Positions 44,588-55,434 of a stretch of 64,000 nt of DNA are shown in pieces. A program made the translations under genes and the position numbers. The notes beneath the pieces are model-generated. The model was not told the origin of the DNA and did no database searches. It saw only the letters and a list, made by a program, of their open reading frames with translations. Source of the stretch: Thalassia testudinum (Eukaryota > Streptophyta > Magnoliopsida > Alismatales > Hydrocharitaceae); NCBI GenBank assembly GCA_037157565.1, contig JAZHRO010000013.1, positions 120,604,001 through 120,668,000 of the forward strand, given 5' to 3'. Position 1 is the first letter of the stretch, and the number at the start of each line of letters is the position of its first letter.

Positions 44588-44610
44588 AGCAAGATTTAGG
44601 CATGAGGGTA
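44588..44610 (+). promoter_or_regulatory. A6 polypurine tract
   Basis: GCAAGATTTAGGCATGAGGGTA abuts the LTR start TGATTGACG at 44611. Confidence 0.85.
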
Positions 44611-46916
44611 TGATTGACGTAAATTAGGCTAGGACTTAGCATAAGTTAGGGTAATTCATACATGCATAAGCATTATCTGCATCTTTAATGCTTTACTTTA
44701 GCTATGCATAAAATAATGTTATAATGTGCTGATTAAGTGCATTGTGTTGATTGCAGGCAATAAGTTGATTAGGAGCTGGATTTGGAGCTGGATCTGAAGC
44801 TGGATTAGGAATAATGAGTGTTGCAGTAGGATTGGAGTAGAAGACTTAGATTAGATATAGGAAATAATGATGTAAGGGAGTTAAGGTTTGCTATGCTATT
44901 AAGTAGGAATAAAGCTGTAAAATGTGAAGAGCTTAGGTCCATCCTAGCCCTAGGATAGCCTAGAGACTTCACTCAGGCCTTAGCCACCCTTAGATTAGGT
45001 CATAGCACCCTAGGAAGCCCTAAAATCCTAGTTCCAACCCTTATCTGGGCATCCAGATGAATTATAGGGCGTCTAGAACCCTTAGCCAACTTCCGCACAC
45101 CTCAAACCCACTTCTGCAGTGTTATTGGATGTCCAGACACTTTGTTAGACATCCAATTTTTGCAGAATACCCAAAACAGAACCTAGAATTCCCCCTGACT
45201 CAGATTGGACATCCAGAACTGAAGTTTGGACTTCTGATTTTTGAGTATAAGTCGTCTGATCATGTTTTTGGACGTCTGGAACTAGTCTCCAGTCCCTATT
45301 TTGATATTCAAGCCTTGATCTTGGATCTCTAGCTCCCTAAACCTAATCCCAACTACATAGGAACCTAAATTAAGGTGTCCTAACCCTAGTACATCACCTC
45401 TAGACCTACCTAAGGACCTAATTAGGTCCTTACCAAACCTAATTGACCAAGATCAAAGTCAATTATCATCACCTAAGCCAATTGGACTCGTTGAGTCCAA
45501 TTGAGCTCAGATCTCAACCCACACAAGTCCAATTGGATTTAGTCAGAGTCCAATTGACCTGAGACCAACCTAATTGAGTTATTCCACTCTCAATTAGGTT
45601 TACACTCATTCAATTAAGTTTAATTGCAATTTCCCCTTAGCAATTAGGGTTTGCAACCCTAATTCAAGGCATACACCTACCCAAACCTCTTAGGACCTAA
45701 CCTAGACCTCTTAGACACCTAGGGCACGACCACACACACCCATTCACGCACACACACTCCTCTAGAGTTCTCCAAAACTCTCTTGAAGTGGCGCCAACTC
45801 TTGGTTGCCAAATTTAGCAACCAAGAGGCATTCAATTCTTAGATCCACAAATGGTGGATCTAAGAAACCACCCATCTCTCTCTTGGCTGGCCATTCTTGG
45901 ACTCTCTCTAGAGAGTTCCACACTTCTCTAGAGATACTCCCTTAGGTCTATAGAAAGACCTAAGGGGTGGCCATTTGCGCCCATCCACTCTTGGCCATAC
46001 ATGCTTGGCTCCATTCACATCCACCTTCACTTAGGCTAGCCACTTCCACTCCATCTCCACGAGTTGAGCACCACCATGAAGGACACCATCTCCATGCTAG
46101 GATGCTGGATCTCTCCTCCAACCTCTCTCCAAGGGTCGGCCTAACCTACATTGGCCGCCCCTTATTCTCCTCCCAACCACTCCAAGGCCATCGGAGCCCA
46201 CCTCCGAATGCCCTCACTTCCTGATAGATTAGTAGCTAGCTCTTTACATTTACTGCTTTTATTTACTACTTAGTAGTGTAGTCCTTATTTTCCCCCAATG
46301 ATGCATGTAAAATCCCCCTGTAGATTCCTGTATGCAATCATTTTCTGGTTGCTAGATTTACATTTTTAAGCATTTCTGTACAAGCTTTCCTCTACATTCC
46401 ATGTTGCAAACACTTCTCCAAATGAATGAATGAAAGATACATTTCTATATATATCTCTATGTTTTGAAATCACCATGAGCTTATTGATTGCCATATTTTC
46501 TGCATGATTCAAGTTGCCTGTTTTCAGTTTTATATTTTGCAACAAGCATGTCGGTTTCGGAAAATATAGAAAATCTAACTATAGATGCATTTTCTGTGAA
46601 CAACCACCACATCACTAGAATCGTGCGCACCGAAACTCATACTTTTACCTTTGTTATCTATTTAATGCACGCGCATGTGATCAGAATCCATAGTAGAAGT
46701 GGGGAAGTCTTAATTCGAAGATTAGAAATCGGCGTGCGATTTTAAACAAAGTAGAGCGATAAAAAATCAATTCAGAATTAAAACAAACGCCTCCCAGAGA
46801 CAAATGATCAGGACTCCAAGTCTCGTTATCTTTACAAAAGTCACTTTGATGAGTGTTTTAGTGTGACTATACTACTATTTCCGATGACTTTAAATTGCAC
46901 GAGAAACGGTCGAATA
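44611..46916 (+). repeat. A6 3' LTR, full length
   Basis: 2306 bp, TGATTGACG to CGAATA (terminal ACA changed to ATA). U3 carries repeated GGACATCCAGA/GGACGTCTGG motifs (45045-45290), an AGTCCAATTG array with a perfect hairpin 45479-45503, and the same promoter hairpins as the 5' LTR. The TATA loop here is ATAGAA. Confidence 0.9.
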
Positions 46917-47159
46917 GTCCTCCAAATGTTGAAATGGGTCTTTAGAGTCAAGCCCTTGAAAATGTTTGATCAGGCTTAACACCTGTGGCTTGATTTCTAC
47001 GTCTCCGGCAGAAATCTGGACACCGGGACATTCCCCGTAATTTGAAGGATCATAAAAATCCTTCAAGGGCTGAGCACCCTACATTCTTTGCATTTATTCC
47101 AGCTGCCTTTGAAACATCTCTTGTTGATTCTGAGGGAGGGGAGGTTGTTGATCGGCCAT
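46917..47159 (-). pseudogene. gag: A5 gag N-terminus
   Basis: Starts MADQQPPLPQNQQ at 47159 and runs to SLIKHFQGLDSKDPFQHLED, where A6 is inserted. The next gag sequence of A5 is at 29840. About 110 residues expected between HLED and MQIFYH are missing. Confidence 0.85.
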
Positions 47160-48376
47160 GAGATCAATTTGGCCAAAATTCAATCTACACCTCCTAGAAT
47201 GATCTAATGGTCCTTCCAAGCATAAACTAGGAAGAGGTCGAAAGGACTTGGAATAAGAACCCTCCAACACAACAAGACAAGCCTATCCTTAAGTTGGGTA
47301 GCCTAAGGATATACAGACTCTCAGAATCCATCTTAAGATTATAAATGATTTACTTTACTTGTATCTAGTCAATCCAACCAGTTAGAAGGAGGGGCTGGGG
47401 AGAAGGTTCTTCCTTTGGCTTGCACCTCTAGTTCCTAGTGTACCCCTTAACAACGGTCGTTTAACGCTACTCCCCTAGCTAGGCATTAGATTGACTAGTA
47501 CAAGCAGGTTACTTGTGAACAATCTCAATCTGGGCCTCGAAGTGCGAATCAGTCCTTAAGGCCAACGTCTAATTAATTTTAACTTTGGCTTAGGATTGTA
47601 GTGCTTATGGAATGTAATGGGCCATTAAAATGGGTTGTGCCCTTAGTGATTGATTGAATACGTGTGAGTGCATGCACAACCAGGGTTTTCAAGCAAGATT
47701 ATTTGGATGAGTGGATTTTAAGGTTCAAATTTTTCTTAAGTAGCTTTTAGGGTTTAGAATTAGGTAAATTCAATCGAGTTTAAGATTTTCAAAACACGGG
47801 TAAAGATCTTTTCCTTTTGAAATCAAATGTAAAGTGGTGTGCCTAGTATTGACATAAATTATAAACCCTAAAGGGAAGCTACTTGATGAGTTGATTTTAG
47901 ATGAAGTGGTAAGGCCCAAACAACTGAAACAATTGGCCTGATGGACCAGTTAGTTAGGCACACAAGTGATTACCTAATCTGATTTCTACTTAATTATGTG
48001 TTGATGAGTGTACCGGTCCTAAAGATTGAGTTTTCGGTTGAGTATGAAGAATCAGAAGAGGTTGTGTACCTCTATGAGATCTTTTAAAATTTTTCTTTAT
48101 ATAAGCAGAGGGTGAGGCAGGTGGAAGTGACAAACAATCAAAACTACCGTTAGAGTTTATGCAAGCTCCAAGGTTAATTAGGATTTGTGTTATTAGGTGA
48201 TGGAATGAAATCTAGTGGGTGGGGAGGTGAGGGTAAACTTACAGACCCTTCAACAGTACTTACACCAATCTACTACTTTTGCCCATCTCGAGAGAGTACC
48301 TGCAATCACAATAAGAAAGGAGAGAAGTGAGGTAAATGATAAGAAAGGAAAACGTGAAAAACCAAAGAGCGTCGCC
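47160..48376 (-). other. A5 leader
   Basis: About 1.2 kb between PBS and gag. Nothing recognised. Confidence 0.6.
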
Positions 48377-48430
48377 TCCCCGGTAATGACACCAAAATGT
48401 TTTGGGGATAAATCCCCAGCAACGGCACCA
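48377..48430 (-). promoter_or_regulatory. A5 primer binding site, duplicated
   Basis: Two tRNA-Asp-type sites on the minus strand: TGGTGCCGTTGCTGGGGA at 48413-48430, 3 nt from the LTR, and TGGTGTCATTACCGGGGA at 48377-48394. Both are preceded by TTT. GGGGATTTATCCCC-like sequence lies between them. Confidence 0.8.
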
Positions 48431-48433
48431 AAA

Positions 48434-50222
48434 TGTTTAGTCGGAAATTCTATGCAAAGAGGTTTGAGTTTTGAAAACCCATCATTGTAGTGTGATTTGC
48501 AAGAAAAATCGTCAACAGATAAACTTTACTGAAACTTAAAAGGAATTTCAGGTCGAACATAGGGAGGCGGACATTTGATTAAAAACTGCATTTGTTTTAT
48601 TGTCACGAAGCAGATTAGCTAGTCGAATTAAATCTAAACTAGCTATCTAGTTAAAGAATAAAGAATAGAAGTGAGAGCGAGAGAGAATATTACAAATAAA
48701 GACAAAATAGAGAAAGAATACACATGGATTTCATAATCATCAAGTGATGTTCATTATAGCTAATCATTACAACTACTAGAAAGCAGGAAATCTACACTAG
48801 ATAGCAGTAAATCTACTCTAAAAAGTGGTAAAGAGAAGGTAGAGAGAAGTTATCCTCCTCAACAGCTGCTTGGATGACGAGCAGCGTTGACGAAGCTCTC
48901 GGACGAAGGTGGTGAGATGTGGGATGAAGGAGAACGACAGATGACGGAGGACGGGGTAGGGCAACATCGTAGTGAGATCTGCTTCCCAAATGGCTGTGAG
49001 AGGACCACTACAGAATGCTCCATGAAAGGGATGAGAAGGTGGAAAATTATATTTTTAACTCTAGAGGAGAATACCGGGTTTAGGACAAGCTCTTAGAGCT
49101 TTGGAGGGAGTGAGAGAGGAGAGGAAGGGATGATGGATAGGTGGGGGTCATAGGGCTATTTATAGGTGAGGTTTAAAGGGGCAAAAAGGTCATTTCAAGT
49201 TTTAGAACATTAATTCAGTGTCTTTAGTGACGGATTTAAGAATCACTTAAGACCCCAAACATGGGCTTAGTGCACTCACACCTGCTGCTTCTTCCTCTCT
49301 CGCACTCAAAAATACCCATGCATGTTCAAATGATCTAAGCTGTTTGATCTTGCAATCGACGGCTGAGAATGCATCGCGCCACGCCTTCATAATGCCTCCC
49401 CTACATTCGATGGCCCATTGGATATTGTGTCATCGCGCGTGTACACGTTTGGCATTCATCTGTCGCACCACATGGTGCCCCCGCTACAGCACGATCCAAA
49501 TCCGATGGAGGAATTTGGTCGAGCTCGCCCTTACGCTCAATTTGAGGCAAGGCGAGGCTCGAACTCGTGCCTTCCTCTTCACGTGAAGGCACGCGACCAT
49601 TGTGCCTAGCCACACTTTGGGGAGCACTTTTGGTTTTGAGCTCAGGTGCCCTTGGCCGTTGGATCAAGATCCAACAGCTGAGGTTGATCAAGTCGTTGAT
49701 GAGGGAGAGAGGGCAGCGGGTGTGCATGGCTAGTGTAGGCGGCTGAGATGGCACCACGTGGCGTCATCATGGCTGTCCATCTTCTATGCCTTGTTGATGG
49801 TGCCACGGATGTCGGATTGGACCAATTTTTGCGCCATTGGGCTGCGATCGTCAATCCCAACCCATCTATGCAGTCGGATTTGTCATATGATGTATGGATT
49901 TACACCATCTTGGCCCCTTGACCTCTAATCTTTCTTGAGTAGAATTTGATGCTATGGAAGTCCAATTGGGGTGATCTTGGAGTCGTTGAAGTCCAATTGT
50001 CACATTGATCAGATCTGTATGGTTGGATCTTCAATCCGAGGCCCCGATTAAATGTCACCTTATCAACTGACCATAAAAAGGAGAAATTAACCTAAAATTT
50101 ATTCAACCTAACCTAAATGCAAGATGATGTATGTTATGCAATATTTATAATGTATGATGCAATTATATGCCTAATAACATGCACAAATGGATTGTTTATG
50201 TGATATGAACGTGTTTACATCA
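48434..50222 (-). repeat. A5 5' LTR
   Basis: On the minus strand TGATGTAAACACG to CTAAACA, 1789 bp. It includes the palindrome 49746-49769 with intact CACGTG, TTGGATC..GATCCAA palindrome near 49663-49680, tRNA-like module 49554-49608, hairpin 49220-49253 and TATA box CTATAAATAG at 49156-49165. To its right is A7 RNase H, into which it inserted. Confidence 0.9.
49554..49608 (-). promoter_or_regulatory. tRNA-like module with B box and A box in A5 U3
   Basis: On the element strand TAGGCACAATGG (49597-49608) resembles an A box and D loop. GAGTTCGAGCCTC (49554-49566) resembles a B box. A hairpin GTGCCTTCACGTGAAG-like segment takes the anticodon-arm place. It is equivalent in position to A1 13063-13116. 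Confidence 0.5.
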
Positions 50223-51514
50223 GTGACATGTGACCCCAACAAATATGAGCGAAATTTTTGAAGGGTAAAGACTAGCAAGAAGTTCTTTTTTAGTTACTTT
50301 GTAATTCCATTGTGCATCATCAAGGGTTTCACTAGTATAGTAGATCACAATGGGCTTCTTGTCAATTCTTTGCCTTAAAATGGCCCCCACAGCAAAATTA
50401 GAGGCATTTGTCCTTAACTCAAAGGGACAATTCTAGTCAGGTCCTTGTAAAATTGGTGCCTCTGTGACATCCTTCTTCAACTTATCAAAACTCTCCGAGC
50501 ATTGGTCATTAAAGTTGAAAGGCTAGTCTTTAGTAAGTAAATGACATAAGGGCTTGGAGATTTGGTAAAAATTTTTAATGAAGTGGTGGTAGAAGCCCAC
50601 GTGCCTTAAGAAAGATCGGATCTATTTCACAGTAGTGGGCAGTGGGAGCTTAAAGGTAGCATCAATTTTAGTACAATCTACTGCAATTCCCTTTTTTGAG
50701 ATGACATGGCCTAGGACGATGCCTTCTTGGACCATGACATGACTTTTTTCCTATCTGAGGACTAAGCTAACTTCTATGCATTTTTGGAGCATCCTTTCAA
50801 GATTTCTAAGACAAAGATTAAAGGAGTCTCCGAAAACAAAGAAGTCTTCAAGACATTCACCTACCAGGTTTGAAGAAATTGCAAGCATACACCTTTGAAA
50901 AGTTGAAGGTGTGTTGCAAAGATCGAAAAGCATCCTTCGGAAAGCGAAGGTTCTGAACGGGCAAGTGAATGTAGTTTTGTCTTAATCCTCAGGATGGAAC
51001 ACAACTTGATTATAACCGGAATAACCATGTAGAAAATAGTAGCAATTACGTTCGGCTAATCGCTCCAATATTTGATTAATAAATTGGAGCAGAAAATGGT
51101 CCTTGGTGGCGGTGTTCAATTTTTGGTAATCAATGCACACGTGCCAAGAAGAAGCAGTCCTAGTGGCTATATTTTCCCAAGTTCATTTGTGATAACTATT
51201 AGTCCAACTTTTTTAGGAACAACCTGCTTGGGACTAACCAAGGAGCTGTCAGAAATGGGGTAGATGATATCAGCATCAAGCCACCTTATAATATCCTTTT
51301 TTACCACCACCTACATATTAGGGTTCAAGTGCCTTTGTGGTTCGCAGGATGGGTGCGAATCGTCCTCAAGACATACTCTATGGGTGCAATAGGATGAATT
51401 GATACCCTTAAGGTTGGAAAGGGTCCAGCTAATAGCTTTTCTATTTTGACTCAAAACTTGGAGAAGCTTTTCCACTTGTGCCCTAATAAGTCCAAAATTG
51501 ATAATCAGGGGCAT
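50223..51514 (-). pseudogene. pol: A7 RT and RNase H part, broken
   Basis: RNase H start reads ASNFAVGAILRQ, KKPIVIYYTSETLDDAQWNYKVTKKELLA and is cut by A5 at 50222. RT is in pieces: CNTPSTFQRCMLAISSNLVGE, then ECLEDFFVFGDSF where family members have EVFMDDFSIFGDSF, so the FMDD centre is lost. The RT N-terminus is at 51311-51514 (LIRAQVEKLLQVLSQNRKAI, GINSSYCTHRV). Inactive. Confidence 0.85.
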
Positions 51515-52430
51515 GGCCTAGTTTGGTCCAAGGAAAACATATTTAAGGGAGTCAAGCAAAGGTTTTAACTTAAGTTGGGGGCTCGACTCTAAAATGATTT
51601 CTGCTTTTTGATCTAGGGGTGAAGTTAGAGAGAAGTTACATGAAGATTCAGATGGAGAAGGTGTTGTTAGGGTGGGAGGGTGGGTTAAATCAGATTGTTC
51701 AGGAACTACATTAATTGCAAAACAAGAATCAATGTGTGAAATTTGCATTGTTTGCTCCACTAAATTTTCTATCTCAGAATTTGAGTCATCAAACAAATCT
51801 ACTTCTTTGAAATGCCGAGAAGCTTGAAAAATTCTAGGGTAATAGATTCACCACCACACATGATTTTCATCTTTTGAGAATCATAATCAATATTGGCTTT
51901 GGCGGTGGCTAGAATGGTCTTCCAAGAATTATGGGGCCTTCTTTAGTGCTTCCGGTACCTCGATGTCCACGACAAAAATGTCTATTACAAATAGATAGTT
52001 TTTGACCTAGACGTTGGCATCCTCAACAATCCCCTTTGGTTTGATTGTAGATTGATCTACTAACTGAAGTGTTATCTCGATAGGCTTTAGTTCACCGATC
52101 TTAAATTCTTCAAAAACTACAGTGGAGATGAGATTAATTAAGGCACTGAGATCCAATAAGGCATGATCAAATGAAGTGTCATTAATGACCACTTGAATCA
52201 AGGGGGTGTCTGGATCTTTTCTTTTTAGAGGTAGTTCCCTATGCAAAACTGAGCTTACTGTTTCTAGGAGAATCACCTTTCCTAGGTTTCTTGGCTACCT
52301 TTTAGGGGTACACAAATATTTTAAGAATTTGGCATAGGGAGGGATATATTTTTTGGCATCTAAGAAAGGGATGTTTATTTTGACTTGCCCCAAAAGATTC
52401 ACTAATTCCTTATCAGTGGGCTCGGATTTC
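51515..52430 (-). pseudogene. pol: A7 protease and linker, broken
   Basis: The protease at 52007-52276 reads LPLKRKDPDTPLIQVVI, active-site block LLDLSALINLIS (family DLG; Gly is Ser here), then FEEFKIGELKPIEITLQLVDQS. The post-active-site and linker parts (51518-51796, LKPLLDSLKYVFLGPN) follow in other frames. Confidence 0.8.
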
Positions 52431-53042
52431 ATTTTCTTATTGTTGGTTGGGTGAAGGGCTAGTGGAAAGGGTATGGGATTTGCTTATTTTGCAATTGTGG
52501 GCTCCTGACAGAGTTAGAGGAGGAGGGGGAAGAGTTGATCTGCTTTCTCTAAGGTAGGCTTCTTGAGAAAATGAAAGATCATGAGTAGTTTTCCTATTCC
52601 TTAGAGTAACTGCATTTCCAGTATGGTTGTTTCTAGGAGGAGGACTAGAGGCCTGGTTTTGACTAAAGCCCGGTGGATGTGGGGTGCCGGGTAAATAGGT
52701 TGATTGGGATATCCACCTTGATAATGGTTCCATTGATTATTTGGGTTGGGCATGGGTTGAGATGGCAGGTTGCCAGTAGGTCTTTGATCAGGAGTAACCT
52801 TTACTTGATGTTGTAAATTCGTTATCATGCCAGTTACTTTAGTCATTTGAGTCTGCATTCCCTACAGAGTCCTCATGACCTGGGTGTTGATATCTTCCAG
52901 GGATGGCCCAAGTTGATATATGTTTTTCCCATAAGTCCCAAATTGATTTTGTTTGGGAAACAGAACCTAATTTGGGGCTTTCTAGGAGGGATTCGGGTTG
53001 GCACTCCAATTTTGATTGTAAGAATTGGAGAAATTTCTAAAT

Positions 53043-53136
53043 TGCTCCTGGAAAGCCAAAATATTTTTAGTAGTGGGGTCAAAAAGATTTGCTCCTGGAG
53101 AGCCGAAATATTTTCAGTGGTAGGGTCAAAAGTCCT
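53043..53136. repeat. 47-bp tandem duplication in A7 gag
   Basis: TGCTCCTGGAAAGCC... at 53043 and TGCTCCTGGAGAGCC... at 53090, diverged at several bases. As the offset is not a multiple of three it shifts the gag frame. Confidence 0.8.
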
Positions 53137-53180
53137 AGTCAGATCTTGTGAAAATTTAGATGAAAATTGTTGCCCAGTAG

Positions 53181-53185
53181 GGGTA
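53181..53185. repeat. A8 target site duplication, left
   Basis: GGGTA, identical to 62824-62828. Confidence 0.93.
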
Positions 53186-55411
53186 TGATAAACACCAGTT
53201 TATCATCATTGTTATGCATTAAAACAAACCTAGCTCTTAGGATTTTACTCCGCAAATGGGTTTTTGGGCTACATTTAGGCATAAATTAGGTTAGGTATGC
53301 ATTGCATTTGTTATTATCTTTTTGATATGTTTTTGTGAGTGTTAGGGATGAACAGATATACAGATCCCTAAAACCCTACCACTCAAGAAGGCAAACGGTG
53401 AAGGAGAAACTCAGACTAGCTGGAACTCAGCTTGATCCAGCTCACCACAGCTGGGACCTAGCTCACTTGAACAAGGGTTAGCTCATCCCAGCTCCATTCA
53501 GCTAATCTCAGCTGAATGGCAGCTCAAGAAAGTTCATCTTAGCTCACCCTAGCTCAAGTCAGCTCAGATCCAGCTCAACTTAGCTGAGTCTAGCTCATCT
53601 CAGCTCCCACTAGTCCATAGGGAGCTCTAGCTAGCTCAGCTGAGTTGATGGGTGTTCACCCTAGCTACATCCAGCTCCACTTAGCTCCAGCCAGCTGAAG
53701 AAGAACTCATCTCAGCTCAGGAAGCTCAAGTCCAGCTCCCAGGGACTTAGCTTATCTCAACTCAGTTGAGCTAAGCTAACTTAGCTGCCTCAACCAGCTT
53801 GATCCTCCCCGGGAGCACCAGACCCAGCTCACCTTAGCTCATTGTGGTAGAAGCCAGCTCACTTTAGCTTGGCTTAGCAGCTAGCAAAGAACTAGCAAGC
53901 TAAGCCAGCTAGAGTAGCTCCATGCCAGCCTCTTCAGCAGCAGCCAGCTCTAGTTCTAGCTCTAGACTTCTCCTCCTTAGCTCCTCTCTTCAAACCCTAG
54001 CTCCAATACCTTCTCCTCTACTCCATAGCTAGCTAAGCTAGCTTAGCTTTGCTAGCACCTAGCTCCTTGGCCATCCACCACCTTCAACTCAACCCTAGCT
54101 AGCTCCATCAACTAAGCTCACCTAAGCTAGCTATCCTACTCCAAGTTGGCACCACCACCATCACACCCCTTCACCCCATCACCACTACCAAAAGCCAACT
54201 ATTTTCCCTCCAAAATAACCTTCTAGAACCCTTCCCTTTTGGCGCCAACTTTCCCTCCAAAATTCCCTTCATCTCCACCATACACCTCTCCTTAAATCCA
54301 TCTCCACCGTCCACCTAACCCCCCTTCTAGAAGACCATAGGATGGAGCCAAAATGGTGGTGTCTCTCCACCACCAAAAGCCACCAACACCACCATAACCA
54401 CCCCCTTAACACCCCTTGAGTTGGCACCAATTCACCTTGGCCATTGGATCCTTAACCACCTCCATCTCTTCATCTTAGCTCTCCCTTCCAAGAGTCACCT
54501 TAGCCCCCTTCATATTCTATAAAAACCCACCACCTACCACCATTTTGGGGCATCCTCCCTTAGTATATTTTGTTACCTAAACCACCTATACCTACGGCCA
54601 AGAAGGAGCAAAGAAGGAGATTAAAAGGGCACATCACCAGCCCTTTTGGTGCCTTCTCCCCACTCTCTTCAACTTAGGCCACGCCAAGGAGGAGGACTTT
54701 TCCACTTCAAGGAGGATGGCCAGGCATGGGAGAAGGACCTAGGGTGGACGTCCACCCTTGGAGAGAAGCTTAGGGCATGCCCCCTTAGGGCTTGCCTTGG
54801 AGGACATCACCTTGGCGGAGCACAGCAACGAATGAGTTGAAGGATTCTTTTCAAGATTGGGAGCCACCAACCTTGGAGTAAGAAGCCCTCTTCTTCACCA
54901 TCTATCTAGAGGATTTGTGTTTGCTTTTCTTTATTTTAACTTTTCTAGTAGTAGAAGCATTCCTCTACTAGGTTTTTTTTTAAACACTTTTCATCAATAT
55001 AGTTGCCCTCTGTGCAATTTTTTATTTTGCATTTCTACTTGCTTTGTTTTTAGCATTCTTCACTCCCTCTCCCTAATTATTCTAGGTTTCCACTTGCCTA
55101 GGGTGAGCTTAGGGAGAGGCTCCACTTGCCACTTAGAAGTAGTATTTTAAATTGAAGTGTAAATCACTTTCCCGCCACCATTTCACATGTTGTCTCAATT
55201 TAAAACAAAAAAACGATATATTGAAAAATACCAAGAAGAAAGTTGAGATTTGTATTCCAAGCAAGAGAAGCATTTTTGCAAACATTTGGCCTCCTTGGAA
55301 GACCCTAGAAACTCCCCTATCTAGGTTTATAAATTTAAAAGCGTATGCGAATTCGCGTGTTACAACGACGTTGAAAACTCGCTTTTACAAATCACGCGTA
55401 TTTCGCTATCA
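53186..55411 (+). repeat. A8 5' LTR
   Basis: 2226 bp, TGATAAACACC to TTCGCTATCA. AGCT-dense tract about 53410-54130; E2F-like TTTTGGCGCCAAC 54237-54249; TATA box CTATAAAAACC 54517-54527. Confidence 0.95.
54517..54527 (+). promoter_or_regulatory. TATA box of A8 5' LTR
   Basis: CTATAAAAACC, about 1.33 kb into the LTR; identical in the 3' LTR at 61923-61933. Confidence 0.6.
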
Positions 55412-55416
55412 CTTTT

Positions 55417-55434
55417 TGGCGCCGTTGCCGGGGA
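55417..55434 (+). promoter_or_regulatory. A8 primer binding site
   Basis: TGGCGCCGTTGCCGGGGA, a perfect complement of the plant tRNA-Asp 3' end, five bases after the LTR. Confidence 0.95.

Larger units (their letters stand above)
32086..46916 (+). mobile_element. A6: Athila element, near full length, 5' LTR truncated, carries solo LTR S2
   Basis: Partial 5' LTR, PBS, leader, gag, protease, RT, RNase H, integrase, 3' UTR, PPT and full 3' LTR are all present on the plus strand. The 3' LTR ends at 46916 against A5 gag (HLED codons). The 5' LTR lacks its first 1.1 kb, so no target duplication is available on the left (right flank GTCCT). Confidence 0.9.
52431..53185 (-). pseudogene. gag: A7 gag C-terminal half
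   Basis: Pro/Gln/Asn-rich end of gag (MQTQMTKVTGMITNLQHQVK, LPSQPMPNPNNQWNHYQGGY, GNAVTLRNRKT). It contains a 47-bp tandem duplication at 53043-53136. Cut by A8 at 53185. Confidence 0.8.
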
